A DNA stretch of 64,000 nt, from contig JALNQF010000174.1 in the NCBI GenBank assembly GCA_028456385.1, positions 1-64,000 of the forward strand, in the 5' to 3' direction. The stretch is from Ophiosphaerella korrae. Taxonomy: Eukaryota; Ascomycota; Dothideomycetes; Pleosporales; Phaeosphaeriaceae. The position numbers were made by a program, and so were the translations under genes. This document shows positions 1 through 12,421 of the stretch, in pieces. The notes below the pieces were generated by a model. That model did no database searches. It saw only the letters and a program-made list of their open reading frames with translations, and had not been told where the DNA came from. How positions within the stretch are numbered: the first letter of the stretch is position 1; each line of letters starts with the position of its first letter.

Positions 1-959
1 ATAGGCTAGAGTCTACCTATATAATTAAACGCTAAGTTACTTAAATAACTAGAAGATACTATATAAAGTATTCTTTATAAAAGTTACTAAGAATTAAAGA
101 ATTATAGTATTAATAAAAAAGCTAAACTTAGCTTACTTAAAAGTATATAGGTATAAAGCTTTTATAATAACTAATAATACGTATTATAGTAAATTAAGGC
201 TATAACGTTTAGATCTAAAAGTATAGATTAGCTACCTTGTAAGATACTAGTTATTAAATATCTACTAGATCTAGGTACTATCTATAGCTAAAGTAATAAG
301 TATATAGGATATAATCTTTAATAAGTAAATAATCTTTAATAGTAAAATAGAAGATCTAATAGATAATATTATATATTAAAAACTAGAAGAGATTACTACT
401 TATATTAAAATAATTAAGCTCTTAGTACTAGTATACAAGCTAGAAATAGAGTCCTTCTATAAAGATAATACTAAGTTAGATATATTTATAATTAATAAAG
501 AAGATCTACTTAGCTACTACTATAGAAGAAAGATTATAGACTACTATCTAACTCCTCTACTATCTCTACCTCTAGTAGTAATACTAGCCTATTTAATAAC
601 TAGAGACTAACTAGAGTTAATAGTATATAATAGATATAGCTTATCTAAAACTATACTATAGGTAGTAGCCTTTATAGCTAGTACCTAAGTAGGTAACTTT
701 AGAAAATACTAAGGAGAACTTATAGATAAAGCTAAGATAAAGAAGATACTTATAAGAAGACTAAAGCTTTACTATAATTAACTCTTATTACTACTCTTAT
801 ACTAAATAAACCTAGAAAGCTATCTAATAGGCGAGTTATTTAAAAAAGCTAAGTTATCTTACCTTACTAGCTATCGCTAGATAAAATTATAGACTAAAGT
901 ACTAGCTAAACCTATCTAGCGTTCTAGCTAGTAGATACTAGACTATATATAGGTATATA

Positions 960-2340
960 CGTATAAGCTTAATAAATATTATTAATTTATTAAATATAAA
1001 GCTTAACTTATTATATAAAGAGACTAGTAACAAAACGTTATAGTATAAGAGACTTATACTATAATACTAGCTAGCTAATCCTTTTAGATACTTATAGCTA
1101 TTACTACTAAATATAATCTTAAACTAAAATAGTATAACGTAACTAACGCCTTTATTTATATAGTAATAGACTAAGAGATCTATATAAGAATACTAAAGAG
1201 ATACTAAAAGAAAGGTATAATCTTTAGAGTCTAAAAGGCCCTATATAGTCTCTAGATCTTACCTCTCCTATAGTAGAGAGAATTTATAGCTATACTTAAA
1301 GCTATAGGCTTTTAAATAGTACTATATAAACTATACTATATAGTTAAAGATAGAATTATTATCTTCTTCTACGTAGATAATATTATTATCGCATATAATA
1401 AGTAGAAGACTAAGGAAGTATAGTAAGTAACTAATCTTCTAAAAGAGAAGTATACTATTACTAGAGGAATAGATCTCTAATAGTTTCTTAGTATTAAAGT
1501 AATTTAAGATAGAAAGTAATATATAATTTAACTACTATAGGTAGTATATATTAATAAAATAAGTTAGCTCGTAAATAAATTATACATCTATTACAATATA
1601 CTTATAGCTACTACTAAACTTAAGGCCTATACTAGCTAGGTAACACTATCTAAGATTAATAAATATTAATATAAAATTAGCTTACTCCTATTTATAGATA
1701 TAACTAGCTTAATTTCTTGTAAACCTAAGCGCTACTTACTATAAGGCTACTAATTAAGTACTTATATACTTCTCTTATATAAGATTAAGAGTACTCTAGC
1801 TAGGTAGTAGTAACTTATTATAAGTTACTAGTAATACTTCCTTTACTAATAATACTATAGATTAAAAAAGCTTTTAAGGCTATATAATTAAACTCTTTAA
1901 TAGGCTTATTATATAGAGAGTAAATAAGTAAGATATAGTTACTACTTCTATAACTAAAGCTAAATTACTAGCCTTATTATAAGTAGCTAAAGAAGCTATA
2001 TTTATATTAAAACTACTTAATAAACTATACGTTAAACTCCCTATAAATTACGTTACTATCTAGTATAATAATACTTAAATAATCTAGCTTATTACTAAAG
2101 AACTAGCTAAGCTATAAACTAAGCTTTAGCACGTTAATATCTATAATTATTAGCTAAGATAAGAGGTCTCTACTAGCTAAATTAAAGTAGAATATACTTT
2201 ATTAATAGAGATAATAGTAGATAGCTTTATAAAAGTCTTACTAATAAATAAATAAGAAAGCTTCTTAAATTAGCTTAGACTAGTAGAAGTAATAGAATAC
2301 TAAATAATATATAAAGCACCTCTTAATAAAATCTAAGACT
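960..2340 (+). pseudogene. copia pol relic: reverse transcriptase and RNase H
   Basis: Copia-type RT blocks can be read with RIP-type stops. They include a DVTNAF-like block near 1132-1160 (family: D-x-NAFL), KALYSL near 1233-1250 (family: KALYGL) and FYVDNI near 1367-1386, which is the YVDD catalytic box with its second Asp changed to Asn. RNase H follows, with an SDASFADN-like block near 1825-1860 and a TSITKAKLLAL block near 1944-1980 (family: TTEAEY-x-A). These enzymes would copy element RNA into cDNA. The integrase half should lie before about 960 but is too degraded for me to place. Most stops are TAA/TAG where Gln or Trp codons would be expected. Confidence 0.8.
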
Positions 2341-2405
2341 ACTTTAATAATCTTATACTTATCTTATAATATCTAGTTTACTAATAAGTTACTAACCTAA
2401 AGGGG

Positions 2406-2878
2406 TGTATTAGATAAGTTACACGATTAGATACTTAATACGTAATTAGATACGCGATTATATATACAATTACTAAGCTACTAACTTTACTATAGCTAAA
2501 AAGATTATAGCTTTAACTTTTATAAATAAAGGAATTAAATAAAGAATCTTATATATAAGGAAATAGACTATATTAGTATAACTAATATAATAAAGAAACT
2601 AGTACCTTAATAGAAAAAGTGTTAAGGATCTAGCTTACTACTATCTTAAGAGACCTAGCTAAGACTACTATATTATAGATATATAGATAGAGTGTAGGGC
2701 TAGAAATAGATAGTAAGATTAATCTACTTAGTTTATACCTAGTACTATTAAGTTATAGGTAATTAATCTAAAAAAGGCTTTTCTAAAAGCTTTAGTATCT
2801 CTCTGTAATAAGGCTCTTATATAGCTATTACAAAAAAGCCTTTTTATTAAACTACTATAACCTCTTTTAAATCTAATA
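2406..2878 (+). repeat. copia 3' LTR (473 bp)
   Basis: It starts TGTATTAG directly after the purine tract and ends in TCTAATA (probably TCTAACA before mutation). A second copy of almost the same length lies in reverse complement at 63205-63676. Comparing the two defines both ends. Beyond 2878 the sequence becomes gypsy gag on the minus strand. Confidence 0.85.
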
Positions 2879-3761
2879 ATAGTACTTATATATTAGTCTA
2901 ACGTTATACTAATACTATAAAAGGTCTTAGTTTTTCCCTTATTTTATAAACCTTTTTAAGTATAGGTATTTTAGGTAGTTTTTTTATTATACTTATCTTA
3001 AGTCTTTAGGTAATTTATTCTATTATATTTTATCCTTTTTATAATAGCCTTTATTTAGGCCTTATTTTAGTTAATATAATCTTGTAGTTCCTTATTCTAT
3101 ATCTCTAGGGTATCTATTATTAATTATATATCTCCTTTCTTAGTAATTAGGTTATTTAAGTATATTTTAACTATTACCTAGTTAGTTCTATCTAACTTAT
3201 AACTACTTAGAGGTACTTTACTTCCTTTCTTAGTTAAACTTTCTACTATCGTGTTAGCTTAGACTATATACTACTTACGCTTTACTTCTTCTAATAACTA
3301 AATTAGTAAAGTATAATAGGTTACCTGTTATTAACTACAAGTAATTCTTAGAGTTATTAGTAGATTAGAAGTTAACAATAAAAGCTTATATTATAATTAA
3401 GTAATAACTATAAATAATAGTTAATTTATATATACAATATTAAGTATTAGTATTCTAGGTTAGAGATTAGATTACTACTACTCTTCTAATAGTGTATATC
3501 CTTACTAACTATATACCTAGTACCTCTTTAGTACTTTATTACTTTATAGTCTTAGCTTTTATAAATTTATAAAGTTAGCTTTATAACTTTATATTTACTA
3601 AAGTTATAAATCTATAAATTTATTACGTATCTATATTATAATTAGCTTCCTAGTTAAGCTTATTCTCTTATAAGTTCTTACCCTACTCTCCCTATACTTT
3701 GTTATTACCTAAGTTAGGACTAATTAGTTCTATCTAGTTTTCTCTTATTATAGTTGTAATA
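2879..3761 (-). mobile_element. Ty3/gypsy element A, 5' end only (gag start and LTR)
   Basis: Minus-strand gag-start sequence (about 2879-3300) matches the corresponding parts of element B (about 35350-35750) and element D (about 59580-59870) closely. It is followed by an LTR. The rest of A is displaced to the left of the copia insertion, beyond the window. It carries the same heavy RIP load as its neighbours. Confidence 0.8.
3313..3761 (-). repeat. gypsy A 5' LTR (about 449 bp), B/D-type
   Basis: It aligns along its length with the 461-bp LTRs of element B and shares the duplicated module around 'aaatttataaag'. Edges are tataatagg on the left and gttgtaata on the right, RIP-altered forms of the TGTAACA-type termini seen in B. 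Confidence 0.75.
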
Positions 3762-4419
3762 TACTTTTTAAAGTACTCTTAAGTAAAAAGTTTATTTATA
3801 TTTAGATTATACTTAATATATATATACTATTATTTATATACGTCTTTTTTAAAGTATTATACAGCTTAAAAGACTATTTTTTTTTAAGTTTTAAAGTATA
3901 AAGTAAAATATTATGTTATAGAAGTAATAGTACTCTTAGTATTTTTATAAAAATTTACTTTTATATAATATAAGCTCTTTTAAGTAAAGTATATACTTTA
4001 TATATATATTATTAACTAAGAAGTCTACGTTATACTTTTATAAAGAAATAATAGTAACTTTAAAGTTATTTTTAGGAGTTATATAAAGAGTAGTTTATTT
4101 TTATTCTAGGTGTATAATTTTATCTTCTAAATCGTAGAGTATATATAGTTAGATTAACTTATTTTATCTAGTAGTTACTTTATAAATACGTTCTTTAACT
4201 ATTACTAGTATACTTAGTATATAATTTAGCTATATACTACTTATACTCTATATAGAGTCTTATTTTATACTAAATTATATTCTTTCTTCTATTATTATTA
4301 TTTCTAGACTATTAGTAAAAGAAGTATTATTATATTAAAAAGTAGCTAAAAAGTAATAGTACTTTCTATAAGCTATAAGAAATAGTAAAAGAATAATAGA
4401 TAGTATTTAATAGTACTAC
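3762..4419. other. AT-rich RIP-mutated spacer, no gene recognised
   Basis: Between the gypsy A LTR and the Fot1 relic there is only TpA-rich sequence with A/T runs. I see no motif that names a gene or an element end. It may be the 3' flank and terminal inverted repeat of the pogo element, but I could not define that repeat. Confidence 0.5.
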
Positions 4420-5900
4420 TAACTTTACGTACTTCTTTAAGTATATAACTTAATAATATAGTAGAGTAAAGAGTATATATTTATATAAGAAATTAAGTAG
4501 TAGCTTCTTTATCTTTTATCTATATATATAAGTTATACCTAGTCTCTCTATACTTCTTATAGTATACGTAAGCCTAGTAACTTAAGCTTAAATACTACTT
4601 ACTTTTACGCTATTTATAATTAATCTAGTAATTAGCCTCTAGTTAAGTAATTATATCTCCTCTTTATCTTTTTATTAAGACTCTATTCTTCTAAATCTAC
4701 TTCTTTTTTATAATTTATACTTACTAGCTACTTTATTAGCTCTTTTAAGACTAAAGATCTAATTATATATTAACTTAGCTTCTAGTATTATTATATAAGC
4801 TCTCTTTTTAAGTTAATTAATTATATTAATAATTAATACTAGTAATAAGCTTTTATACTAGCGTACGCGCTTATATATAAGTATTAACTAAGCTTTTAGC
4901 GTATATATATTACTTAGTATATAAGCTACTTAGAGAGCTTCTAGTAAAGCTAGAGTAGCTAGAGTAAGTATATAAAGCTAAATATTAAGTCTTAAAGTAA
5001 CTACTTCTAGCTAAAGTAGAATAAAGCTAGTAGCTTAAAAAGCTAAGTAAATATTTACTCTTATAGAGGCTTAGTTAAAGGCTATATAATAAGTTAGTAA
5101 GAATTTAAGTTTAGTAATATAATTAATATAGTTCTAGATTAAGCTCTTAACTTAATAGCTATACGCCTTCTTTAATAGAGAGAAGTAGCTAATATTAAGA
5201 AGCTAAAGTAAGTAAAATAAGTAAGCTAGTATATAGAGTATATAGATATTATTCTTTTTATAGACTTTATTAAACTTAAAAGAGTAGTAGCTTTTATAAC
5301 TATTAAGTATAAGTAAGTAATATATACTAACTACTTAGTTTTTTATATACTTATTAAAGTACTTAAGCTAGTTAATAGCTAGCTTATCTATTATCTAGCT
5401 ATTTTTACTAATTCTAATAGCCTAGTTTTATAGGATATAGTTTTCCTTATACTAAGTAAAAAGGTAAAACTTACTAGTAAAGATAAAGAATAGTAAGACT
5501 ACCTAGCTAGTAGTATTAATTATAGTAATTACTATACTAGATAGCTTTTAGCTTACTTCTTCTCTTTAACTCTTTTATAATAAGCTAAGTTATAAATATC
5601 TTTATTAGCTATCTTATATATAGCTTTTATATACTATACTTACTTAAACTAACTACTTATAGTAGCTAGGTCTTTATATAAAGCTTACTACTTATTATAT
5701 AAGTAATTAAAACGCGTTATAAGACTATCTATACGCTTAATAAAGTTACGCGCCTAGTAGATACTAATAGAGCTACTTCTACGCTAAGTAAGTAGCTTAA
5801 GTTAGGGCAAAACTATAAGAATCTAGATTAAGAATATAATTAACTATTACTTCCTCCTCTAGCTAGCTAAGCTTCCTTAAGTTAGGCTAGTAATTACGTT
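4420..5900 (-). pseudogene. Fot1/pogo-type (DDE_1) transposase relic
   Basis: Read on the minus strand, blocks follow the order of fungal pogo transposases. A helix-turn-helix start (EEVIVNYILNLDS, near 5870) comes first, then ARNFIKRI and NKDIYN-type blocks (about 5600-5760). The DDE core end follows, with a YYLLILDSYESH-like block near 5300 and a block like the family's HSSHLLQPLDVGCF near 5180. After 'NYINYITKL' comes a basic coiled tail (LKRANKVASK, near 4740). These enzymes cut and paste their own element using terminal inverted repeats. Frame changes and many TAA/TAG stops make this copy inactive. Exact ends are uncertain by 50-100 bp. Confidence 0.75.
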
Positions 5901-6578
5901 AGGTAGTTATACTAGCGCGTTAGTTATATAGTGTTAATTTAATAATATTATAGACTTTAGCTACTTATTAATTACTTATAATTTAACTTAATTTAATAGA
6001 TAAGATAGTAAGCTAAATACCTACTTTATTTAAAGTTAACTAAGTAGCGTAGCGTTAAGCTATTATAAGTTAAGATAAGATAGGTATACAAAGTTAGTAG
6101 GGTGCGTAACTATAAGGACGATATACTACTAAGCTAATCTAGACAAAAAGGGGCTAATAGCTAGTTAAGCTATTGCAGTAGTATACAATATATATATTAG
6201 TTATTATTGCTTAAAGTTCTTCGAACTTGCTTAGGGTTGTACTAAGTTGTATGCAGTAGAATATACTAGCCAATAGAACTAGCACGCGCTAGTTACTTAG
6301 CCTAGTAGAGCTCGTCGACAGCGCTAAGCGTACCCTAATAGCTCCCTACCCTAGACCCCTTATAGTAACTTACTTGTAAACTATGTTAGTATCTAAGAGA
6401 GAATAATACTTACTTTACTCTTTTTATAAGTATTAAGCCTTTTATACGCTTATATAGCGTATTAGCCCTACTTTAGATTATAACTATATAATGTTATAAT
6501 CTTTAGTGTATTAGCCCTACCCCCTTAACTCGTACTAGAGTTCACGAGAGTCTCGAGTGTTCGGAGAACCTTCGTTAC
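5901..6578. other. Transition region, mixed composition, no firm gene
   Basis: RIP intensity falls across this stretch: CpG, CpA and TpG reappear from about 6050. The part from about 6100 to 6576 looks like a non-coding element terminus (LTR or leader), because it ends in 'cgttaca' just before a gag-like reading frame. I could not find a second copy in the window. Confidence 0.35.
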
Positions 6579-6598
6579 ACTACTACTACTACTACTAT
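6579..6598. repeat. (ACT)n microsatellite
   Basis: About six uninterrupted trinucleotide units follow the 'cgttaca' sequence. It is unmutated, fitting the lower RIP level here. Confidence 0.8.
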
Positions 6599-6659
6599 TA
6601 AGGGGCTATAGATAATAGTTTAGTAAGTTAAGAGTCTATTAATATAGACTTACTTTGCA

Positions 6660-6820
6660 ACTTAAGATTAAGATAAAATTAGATACTTAGAACCCTTCAA
6701 ACTCTACTTTATACAATTAGATAAATATTTAGTCCGTACTAAGTTTATGCGCGAAAATTACAAAGATAATTACTGGTAGCTAAATACGTGTTTAATTATT
6801 CGAGTGATTATAGGACTGTA
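6660..6820 (+). pseudogene. possible retrotransposon gag fragment
   Basis: One plus-strand frame reads LEPFKLYFIQLDKYL near 6690-6735. This resembles the start of fungal gypsy capsid domains, where a short motif with 'FKGFLTQLDLYL' character is common. The frame degenerates after about 6790 and no zinc knuckle or pol follows. The resemblance is short, so this is tentative. Confidence 0.3.
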
Positions 6821-7705
6821 GATAAAAGGAAAGTATTGCCGGCACAGGGGTCAAAGAGCTAAGCCATAGAAGATTGTAACCCGAAACTGGGACCAGTCAA
6901 TCCTTGACACCTTACATCCCTACGAGCTGATTTGGGACCAATTTCAGACCCTCTTTATGCTGCTCAGGGAGGAAGCTAGGCGCAATCACGCTGACTCATG
7001 TTGGCTCACGGCGAGCTCAGGGTTGCTCAGCCACAACTCAAGCTGCTTACGCATTGCTCACATTACACCCCTGCGTAACTTAAGATCAAATCTGGAAAAA
7101 GCTTTGTGTGAGAATAGATTTCACTTAATTTTTAACCGCTATTATTAGATAATAAGCTTTCTAGAACTTTATTCCGAGGCAGCTGATTGTTTTCAGAGCG
7201 TCCCCAAATCATACATGATCTCAAGTAGGTCAATATTTGTCCGCCTATACTCGATATATTTCAAGTTTTTGTTGTGGTATTCAAACATATCTGTTGCAAC
7301 GAAAGCAGCCTAAATTGGCACCATAATGTCTCAAAATCCTCACTATGCCGTATGCTTCGTTCACTATCAAAATGGATGGAAGCGAGTCCACCCGGATTCT
7401 GGTTATGGATTTCATTCCATATAAGCAGCAGGTCAGAAATGTGGTTGGCTACTATCTGGATAGTATTAAATAGCAAAGCGGCTTGGCAGATTCGGAATAG
7501 GTTTGTACTGCCATACTGTGCCCATGCTCATACTCTACATCGACTACTTTGTGAGTTCAATTAACTAGTTACTTTAATCTAGAAATATCTTTGAATGAGA
7601 AATCAAAGAGCCAAATATGATCGCAAGACACACCATAAATCTTCTTGAACTGATAAGCATTGGACCTAGAACGAATTACTCCTTTGCTAGAGCGTTGAAC
7701 CCCTT
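6821..7705. other. Island DNA with no supported gene
   Basis: Composition is near normal, with CpA and TpG present. Several 60-95 codon open frames overlap on both strands. The longest minus-strand one (within about 7261-7510) can be read upstream past its apparent start but does not resemble a family I know. I do not support any of them as a gene. Confidence 0.4.
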
Positions 7706-8945
7706 TCAACCGACATCGTTCTTCTCGAAAGAATACTCTCGAATCAATATTGAAAGTAGTGCCGCCAGGCCAGAAAAGGCAGCTAGTACTACCCATATCG
7801 TCTGGAAAGCATGCTTATATGCCCCTATGACAGCCACCATGGTGCCTTCTGATCCGATGATTTCTCTTAGTCTTGGTACGAAGCCCACAGTTTGGCTTTT
7901 ACATATTCCGGTACAGCAAATTGACCGAGTGGGACTTTTTGATACAAGGACAGTGTGTAAGGCATAAGATTGAACCCTGCTACTATTGGTACCTACAGTG
8001 TAGCTTAGGCCGAGGAGTATTGTGGTGAGGGTCCAGCCCACCCACATTGCAATTCGGTATTTTCGACTCCATTCTATGATAGCTGAGATGACGATGCTCA
8101 GTTCCATAGTTAAGCAGCAGATTGGCAAAGTCGATTTAGCTGCTTCGAAAGGACTCTCGAGCTACACCGCTTGGAAGAACAACGGGAGGTAAAGAAGTAT
8201 GGATTTGAGTAATGAGCCGTAGATAAGTCCGCTCAGAGTCCCTGTGATGATGGAAACATTATGAAAAATTTAATACGGAAGCATTAGCGCAGTTGTCGTC
8301 TTCCCTGCTAAGCCGAAAGGGACAAGCAGCAGTAGCCCTACGATGAGGGGAACAAGAGTCTGCCAAGACCTCCACGGATAGAGTGTATTGGCCCAGCTTA
8401 GTGGCAGAGCTACTGCAGTGCCAATGACTGTGAAGAGGACAAATCCCGTCCAGTCGACTTTTTTCGTCTTATCTTTAATATCCTCCTCCAAGGGCGCCAA
8501 GTGAAGGAAGAAAAATGTTAGCAAGCCCATGATCCCTGCTGTGATTAGATTGTCGCCTGGTTCACGCTTGCGTAAAAAGCAATACCCGCCAAACAGGTCC
8601 TGACTAGGATGAACATAAGAATACTGCAAGTCCATAGATTCGACCATGATATGCCACCCACGAGGTATAAATTTGCCATCAGGAAGTATCATGTCTTTCG
8701 AAGCTACAGGCTCGAAGCTCACCGGATTCAGCAAGTCGGTGTTGATACAGGACACAATAGACTAGCACATAACTATGACACTCGCTTTATTTCGAGGCTC
8801 TTTTGTCACACTGTGTAGTAGGGATATATTAGTGGTGGCAGCAACCGAAAGTTCATGCGTCGTATTTTGCTGCGAGACATCATTTCTCAGTAACTCATCG
8901 CGTTCTGTAACTCTATATATACTAGCTACCTCAAGTATCCATAAA
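7706..8945 (-). pseudogene. MFS drug-efflux transporter pseudogene with inserted P450 fragment
   Basis: A single minus-strand frame reads through an MFS (DHA2-like) N-terminal segment ending ASVIVMC (near 8783). It then has about 70 residues of cytochrome P450 (KDMILPDGKFIPRG and ESMDLQYSY, ending FLRKREPGDN, about 8745-8550), then MFS again. The second MFS part has AGIMGLLTFFFLHL, KKVDWTGFVLF, WANTLYPW, YLPLFFQAV, SAIIEWSRKYR and a C-terminal FQTIWVVLAAFSG. In-frame stops occur near 8775, 8275 and 8180, and roughly 100 residues of the later membrane segments are missing before the TGA at 7706-7708. No start ATG remains. The protein would have been a 14-helix plasma-membrane exporter. P450 plus efflux pump suggests origin from a secondary-metabolite cluster. 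It is damaged by rearrangement more than by RIP. Confidence 0.75.
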
Positions 8946-9564
8946 ACAAGTAATTAATCAATTGTCTACTTACCCTATATAATAGTATATCTAAGAAAGT
9001 GTAAATCTCCTATACAAAATCTGGTATTAACGTCCGGTAGTAGTATATACATCCTTTACTTAATCATAGGATAAAAAAAATAATTAGAAGACAAGTCTAC
9101 GAGGGGAACTTTTCTTCGGTGCAAAGAAGCTAACTTTTGTACTAGAAATCAATGGGCATTGTCAAGAAGTAGCGTAGCAGAGCGTATAACTCCTTGCTAG
9201 CGCTTACAGCCATCAAACTCTGTGTAATAGTTTAAATATTTTGAGTATCTTTATTTAGAAATTGACCATTTTAGTCACATACGACCATAGGACGTTAACT
9301 ACAGCGTCAATTGCCTAGCGGTCAACAATTTGCCGCTTCTAGCCCGTAAACGGGATACCACGTTCCTGAACCTAGATTCCGTAACTAGAGGGAAAGACAG
9401 CTAATTATACTAGATCGAGCAAAGCGTGTGATGTGTTCAAGGGGGCTGAGCTGTCGCGTAATATGTGGCAGGGGGCCTAAGTCTTAGAGCAGCGGCTATA
9501 GCTATGTCGTAGTTAGGTCCCTCAATGCGCCGACCCGAATCGCGCTCAACATGTTACTCGCCGC

Positions 9565-9645
9565 ACTAGCCAAGATGCAGAGCTTGGTGGGGCTGCTCGG
9601 CGAGACACAACACCGTCGAGTCCTCTAAAACAGACGTCAACTCTA
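9565..9645 (+). repeat. Direct repeat copy 1 (less mutated)
   Basis: It is similar to 18995-19075 in the same orientation. Over the clearest 52 bases (about 9591-9642 versus 19019-19070) the copies share the same spacing and nearly all differences are C/T or G/A transitions, mostly with this copy keeping C or G. Confidence 0.6.
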
Positions 9646-10133
9646 ATATCTATTCCAAGGCTCAAATGCATTCAACCTAGTCAATTAGTATGTAAAAAGC
9701 AATTTTTAGAAAACAAGGATTAGTCTTTAATTAAGCGATAGTCTTTAAGAGCCCTCTCTTGGTGAGCGGGCGCTTAAAATAACGCAGAGGTATTCCTATA
9801 GTTATCGTTGCTTGCCTGCAGCGCATTATAAATAGAGGGTTATATCGCAGCAGGATTATTACTAGTGGTCGGCGGCGTAGGTATCCTAGTTAGCGTTGTT
9901 AGTCTCTGCAGCTGCCCGTGCTACCCCTGAACTCCAGGCTCTACCTACAAAACTTTCGCCTAATACTACAGTATATAGAAGTAAAAATATACATCTTATA
10001 TAGGCCAAGGTAGTAGCTTTCAACTAACTTGTTGCCCTGTGTTAGAGCACGGTCTTTAATAGCATATCTATAATAAAGACTAGGTTAGTCTATTATTTTA
10101 TTGTTATAAAAGCTTACAATTTTAATCTTTGCC

Positions 10134-10193
10134 CTACGTACTATCCTTTCACCTACTGCAAATCTACGCACTATCCTTTTACCTACTGTAAAT
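10134..10193 (+). repeat. 30-bp tandem duplication (2 copies)
   Basis: Two adjacent 30-base units beginning 'ctacg(t/c)actatccttt' differ at three positions, all C/T transitions. Confidence 0.75.
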
Positions 10194-11189
10194 TATAAGT
10201 ACTAAATACACCTACTTATCTAAATAGGAAGGCGTAGCCTGTTCTTGCCCCTTAGTAAAGCACAAGGAATAGCTCTAGGATAGTAGTACGCTAAAAGGGT
10301 ATTATATTAACTAGGTGTATATAGCCTCTATTTTCGGCAAAGGCTTTAATAATAAGGTAGAATTCAACGTAGACTAGATCTAACAAAGGCGTCATCATTA
10401 GAAAGTATAGTTTCCTACATCTCTATAGAGAAAATTAGTTCTTTCTAATACTAATATAAGATATTATCGTTACTAGAAAACACGCCAATAGATCCTTTGC
10501 GTTAGTTGCCCTTAATATAAGCGAGAGTAGGCATCGTACAGAATTAGAGTTATATATTAGTTAGATCTCTAAGTAGTCTATAGAAGAATTTAATTCTATA
10601 ACAGTAACGCACCTAGCGTATTATACCTACATTTATCTATAGACGAAATACGTTACAAGGCTACTCTCCTCTATTATTATCTAGCTTAGTTATAGAAAGG
10701 ACAAGGACCCTATACCCTATTAATTCTAAAAAAACCCTTTTTAGGAGTGTTTAATAATTTATTATCCTTAATTACTATTAATTAATTGTAGTTACAACCT
10801 ATTTTTAAGAAGCTCTCCTACTATTAATTTAAGACAATTTACACGACTAGCAGGTAAACCTTATTAAGGCATTTAGATATTACTTAACAAAGCTGCGCTA
10901 ACTCCCTATATACAGTATTAATAATTTCTATAGAGGGCTATTCTAGTAGCTATATAGAATACAAAGACCTTAGACCCTACGTGCTAGCACTTATTTTTAG
11001 CCTACGCTTATTTATTCCCTTGTTACGATCTATACGCAAGGTTAACTTAGTATTCTAGTAGAGCCTTAGCAAGTTACGAGTCTCCTAGAGTACATTTATA
11101 CGAATCTCTAATCGTTAAGCTAGTCTGTTATCTCTTATCTATTTATCTCTATTATATAAGTACTACCTACTCGCTACACTAGCTAAGAT

Positions 11190-11335
11190 GCACGTTTACT
11201 ACTTAACACGTATACACCTAAGAACTACTTAGCCTTACAAAGTAATATAAAGGACAATAGAATAAACGCATATAATACTAACACGTTAGCCTATCTCTAG
11301 GTATAGTATTATACTTAGTCCCCTGTAGATTTCCT
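11190..11335 (+). repeat. Inverted repeat, left copy (about 140 bp)
   Basis: This segment is the reverse complement of about 18455-18590 with only a few mismatches. The pair is about 7.3 kb apart and flanks the two long relic reading frames at 12.4-18 kb. Confidence 0.75.
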
Positions 11336-12421
11336 ACACAATATTAGCTACGAGAGCAATATTTAAAGATTATTAGGTTATTAATAGTAGGGTTCCTTTT
11401 ATCTACCCCGCTACGGCCGGATAATAAAGCCTACGCAGGCAGGATAATTAGCTAAACTAGGTAATAAATAGTTTAGAAGTAATATTAATCTATTATAAGC
11501 TATAATATTATCTATATATACTATAGGAAGGGTATAGTATATACTATATCTAAATAACGCTTTAATCTATATATATCGAAGCTTCGTTATCTACAAGACA
11601 GATAAAGATATTTAAGAGATCTAAACTCTTTATACTCCTTCTAAATATAACCTTTAACATACTCTAAATAATTAGGTATACTATCTATTTAGGTATAAAG
11701 GCCTTACCACGTACAGTATAGACATCGTTAAGGTGCTACTAAGATGCCCTTAGTAGTTACAGGTCTATAAATTATGTCTAGATTTATAGTATAGTAAAAG
11801 TAGTGCATAGTTTAGTCTATTTTACAAGAAATCTAGATAGCGCATTTAAAGTAAAACCTAAATTACGTAGGTATAGTCCTTTAGGTATAAATACTATGCG
11901 TCTTAGCAAGGTAGCTATATAGACTTTTAACATTATACGCTATAAGACCGCACAATTCCTATTTATATTAAAAGAGGTGCAAGCTTAAGTACTTGCTAAT
12001 ATATATAGTAGTAGACTTAGGGTATATAATATTACTAGTAGTATACAATCTCTATCTATAGGACTAGCTATATAGTTTAAGCTAACTAAGGGCTTCTACT
12101 CTTTTTATAATTTAAGCACACTTTAAGAGGTATAGCTTTAAAGAAAGACTATAAAGTTAGCTTAGGAACTACCTAGGCTTGTTAGAGCTTACTAGTAAAA
12201 GTTTAAGTCGTAAGATTTTAGATCGCAGTGTATATAGACTGCTAGATTAGTATCTAGAAAATAAGGTTTATAGGGAACTACTAATACTACTTCTATTAGA
12301 GGACCTAGGGTTCTTAAAATACTATAGCATGTTTTATATAAGTCTAAGATAATCGCGAATTAGGTTATATTATATCTTAATTGTATATCTACTACTACAG
12401 GAAGTAGATAGGGGGATATTA

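Larger units (their letters stand above)
1..2878 (+). mobile_element. Ty1/copia retrotransposon, 3' part, RIP-mutated
   Basis: The element runs in from the left edge, so its 5' LTR and gag are outside the window. Copia-order pol signatures follow one another on the plus strand: reverse transcriptase (about 1030-1700), RNase H (about 1800-2250), a purine tract (aaagggg, about 2398-2404) and a 3' LTR (2406-2878). It lies inside the gag of a minus-strand gypsy element that resumes at 2879. Stops are dense in all frames and CpA/TpG are nearly absent, so this copy is dead. The family assignment is firm because the RT and RNase H motifs are in copia order. Confidence 0.85.
8946..12421. other. Partly RIP-mutated region without an identified gene
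   Basis: RIP is weak from about 9080 to 10000 and heavy after about 10200. At about 9830 there is a 'tataaataga' sequence that could be a core promoter. Near 11580-11900 a phase-0 plus-strand frame is relatively open and could belong to the relic gene that follows, but I could not join it. Repeats at 9565-9645, 10134-10193 and 11190-11335 are listed separately. Nothing else here can be named. Confidence 0.4.

Noticed and set aside
6957..7148. 63-codon plus-strand frame as a small gene
   Set aside because: It has no recognisable motif and begins inside a longer frame that may be a gag fragment with stops. Nothing supports expression.
7261..7564. Overlapping open frames on both strands in island 1
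   Set aside because: Neither shows family motifs, signal peptide or splice-site support. They overlap each other and could be chance frames in little-mutated DNA.
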